A stretch of 64,000 nt of DNA, taken from the NCBI GenBank assembly GCA_030159075.1, contig BROG01000149.1, forward strand, positions 1,010,501 through 1,074,500, read 5' to 3'. Origin of the DNA: Atrina japonica (lineage: Eukaryota; Mollusca; Bivalvia; Pterioida; Pinnidae). Shown one piece after another: positions 62,446 through 64,000 of the stretch. The notes under the pieces are model-generated. The model was not told the DNA's origin. It ran no database searches and saw only the letters and a program-made list of their open reading frames with translations. A program made the position numbers and the translations under genes. Within the stretch, counting starts at the first letter, position 1. The number at the start of each line of letters is the position of its first letter.

Positions 62446-62855
62446 AAAATCGCGTTATTACGCGAAAAAAGGCGTTATAACAACTTTTGAAGGGCAATTT
62501 TACGCGGAAAAAAGGGTGGTATTACGCGAAAAAAGGCGTTATAATGCAAAAAGGCGTTATAACGACTTTTGAAAGGCGTTATTATGCGAAAAAAGGCGTT
62601 ACTATGCGAAAAAGGCGTTATAACGACTTTTGAAAGCGTTATTACGCGAAAAAAGGCGCTATTATGCGAAAAAAGCGTTGTAACGACTTTTGAATGGTGT
62701 AATTACGCAAAAAAGCATTATAACGACTTTTGAAAAGCGTTGTTACGCAAAAAAAGGCGTTATAACAACTTTTTGAAAGGCGTTATTACGCGAAAATAAG
62801 AAGTTATTATGCGAAAAAAGGCGATATAACGGCTTTTGAAAAAAGGTAGACAGTG
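62446..62855. repeat. ~43-bp satellite with GCGTTATAACG palindromes
   Basis: About ten units alternating GGCGTTATTACGCGAAAAAA and GGCGTTATAACGACTTTTGA. CGTTATAACG is a perfect 10-bp palindrome. CpG is frequent here compared with the surroundings. Units vary by small indels. Confidence 0.9.
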
Positions 62856-63777
62856 TATTTTGGTATTGACCAAAACTGTTTGGGCGTTAAATCAAAATGT
62901 CATTTCTTGTTTGTCTGTGAACAATATTTACTCTGAAATAGAATTATGTTTGAATATATATCATCTTGTAGTCAGATAAAAATCTACTAATTATTCGTTT
63001 CTTCAGAAATCCGTGAAATCCAAACCCATCTCTATAGAGTGATTGCCTGTACGGATACGTCTCGAAATTTACAAATATACCATGAACATGAAACTGTAGA
63101 GTAAAGCTTTTCGTACATATATGTCTTCCTTACCTGATACAGAATTTAGGATTTCGGATGTTATTTAATAGATCTGAGACTTTTTTATAAAGAATTACCA
63201 TTATATATATAATAATGGATGGCAAAATGTGTATCGCATGCCATATCAACCGAGACTCCAATATCAGTCAGAGGGCCGTAGGCTCGAGATATGGTAATGG
63301 TCGAGGGTTGATATATACATTTTGTTATGTTTTGTTATATTTAAAATCCCCCTGGTAAATAAACAATAAAAATATATTTTTAATTTCTATGTTATAATCA
63401 CGACTTGCGTCCCTAAATGCCAATGGAAATTCCTATGCGGACAGATCGATCTCAGTACAATTACAGAGTACACAAACTGTTTACACAACTTAGAATTAGC
63501 CGTCCTCAAGTCGTCAAGATACTTTGCTGTCATACTTTGTATTTTAGTGAACATATGTTAAATATGAATATCATTACACGAAAGTCTTGGTAAATCAAAT
63601 GTTTAGTTAATGAATCGATTCATTCACTTTTTTATTCAACAATCTTTAAAAATACTCACAATTAGTCCTAATATTTCACAGAATCTGCTTAGTCTGCCGT
63701 TTATACAAGTTATTTGTTTTTTAACTGGAGCGGAAAACGATTGAGGTATTCCGTTTAAAAATTCCAAATGGCGGTGC

Positions 63778-63835
63778 GATAAAGGGTTGAAGGGGCTTGA
63801 TAAAGGGAAGGCTGATAAGATAAAGAGCACGTGCT
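63778..63835. promoter_or_regulatory. Cluster of four GATA motifs and a CACGTG E-box
   Basis: GATAA/GATAAAG words start at 63778, 63799, 63814 and 63819, all on the plus strand; AGCACGTGCT, a palindromic E-box, follows at 63826-63835. Four GATA words in 45 bases is more than expected by chance. Possible enhancer or promoter of a neighbouring gene; target unknown. Confidence 0.4.
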
Positions 63836-64000
63836 GGCTCCTGCATCAGAGATGAAAAAAAGTATTGTATCAAATATATGATAACTGTTGATATGTCAGA
63901 TATAACATGGAGCAAAAATATCTCGAATCTCTTGCATAGAATACCAAATTTCTACCTGTGTTAACTTGAACCAAATATAATTATTTCATATTATTGTTTT

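Noticed and set aside
63656..63830. Candidate first exon of the double-NDT gene ending CEILGLI before GTGAGT
   Set aside because: It ends in phase 0, whereas exon 57955-58064 needs two leading bases; no residue pattern supports the link.

Overview
The window looks like AT-rich, repeat-dense nuclear DNA of an invertebrate animal, most likely a mollusc and probably a bivalve. The grounds are short exons with GT/AG introns, an animal-type TFIIB and EndoG, tRNA-derived SINEs with an AAAC-rich tail, and many short terminal-inverted-repeat (MITE-like) elements. The species cannot be fixed from sequence alone. There are no bacterial operons, rRNA genes or CRISPR arrays.

Three protein-coding genes can be supported. 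(1) Minus strand, 2969-2358: the first coding exon of mitochondrial endonuclease G, cut at a clean splice donor; its later exons lie left of the window. (2) Plus strand, 4196-19843: a complete general transcription factor IIB gene, ten coding exons whose phases all fit, 317 residues, with a TATA box and initiator just upstream. (3) Minus strand, 58064-30128: seventeen phase-consistent exons of a large protein of at least 554 residues. It has an N-terminal EF-hand-like pair, a nucleoside 2-deoxyribosyltransferase-like domain, a second EF-hand-like pair and a second deoxyribosyltransferase-like domain. Its first coding exon was not found. This gene is the most interesting protein in the window.

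Layout: 1-2357 EndoG intron; 2358-2969 EndoG exon; 2970-4195 divergent promoter region; 4196-19843 TFIIB; about 19844-30127 convergent intergenic DNA full of minisatellites and transposon debris; 30128-58064 the double deoxyribosyltransferase/EF-hand gene; 58065-64000 its upstream region, with microsatellites, a decayed retrotransposon tail and a GCGTTATAACG-type satellite.

The rest is mostly repeats. At least eleven minisatellites are visible, and several sit inside older mobile elements. The 27/54-bp array in TFIIB intron 2 splits a SINE, and the arrays at 24.6 kb and 33.9 kb carry MITE ends at their flanks. Long open frames in these arrays are by-products of repeat lengths divisible by three, not genes. 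The three genes have no evident functional link: EndoG is a mitochondrial nuclease, TFIIB an RNA polymerase II initiation factor, and the third an intracellular protein of unknown activity.
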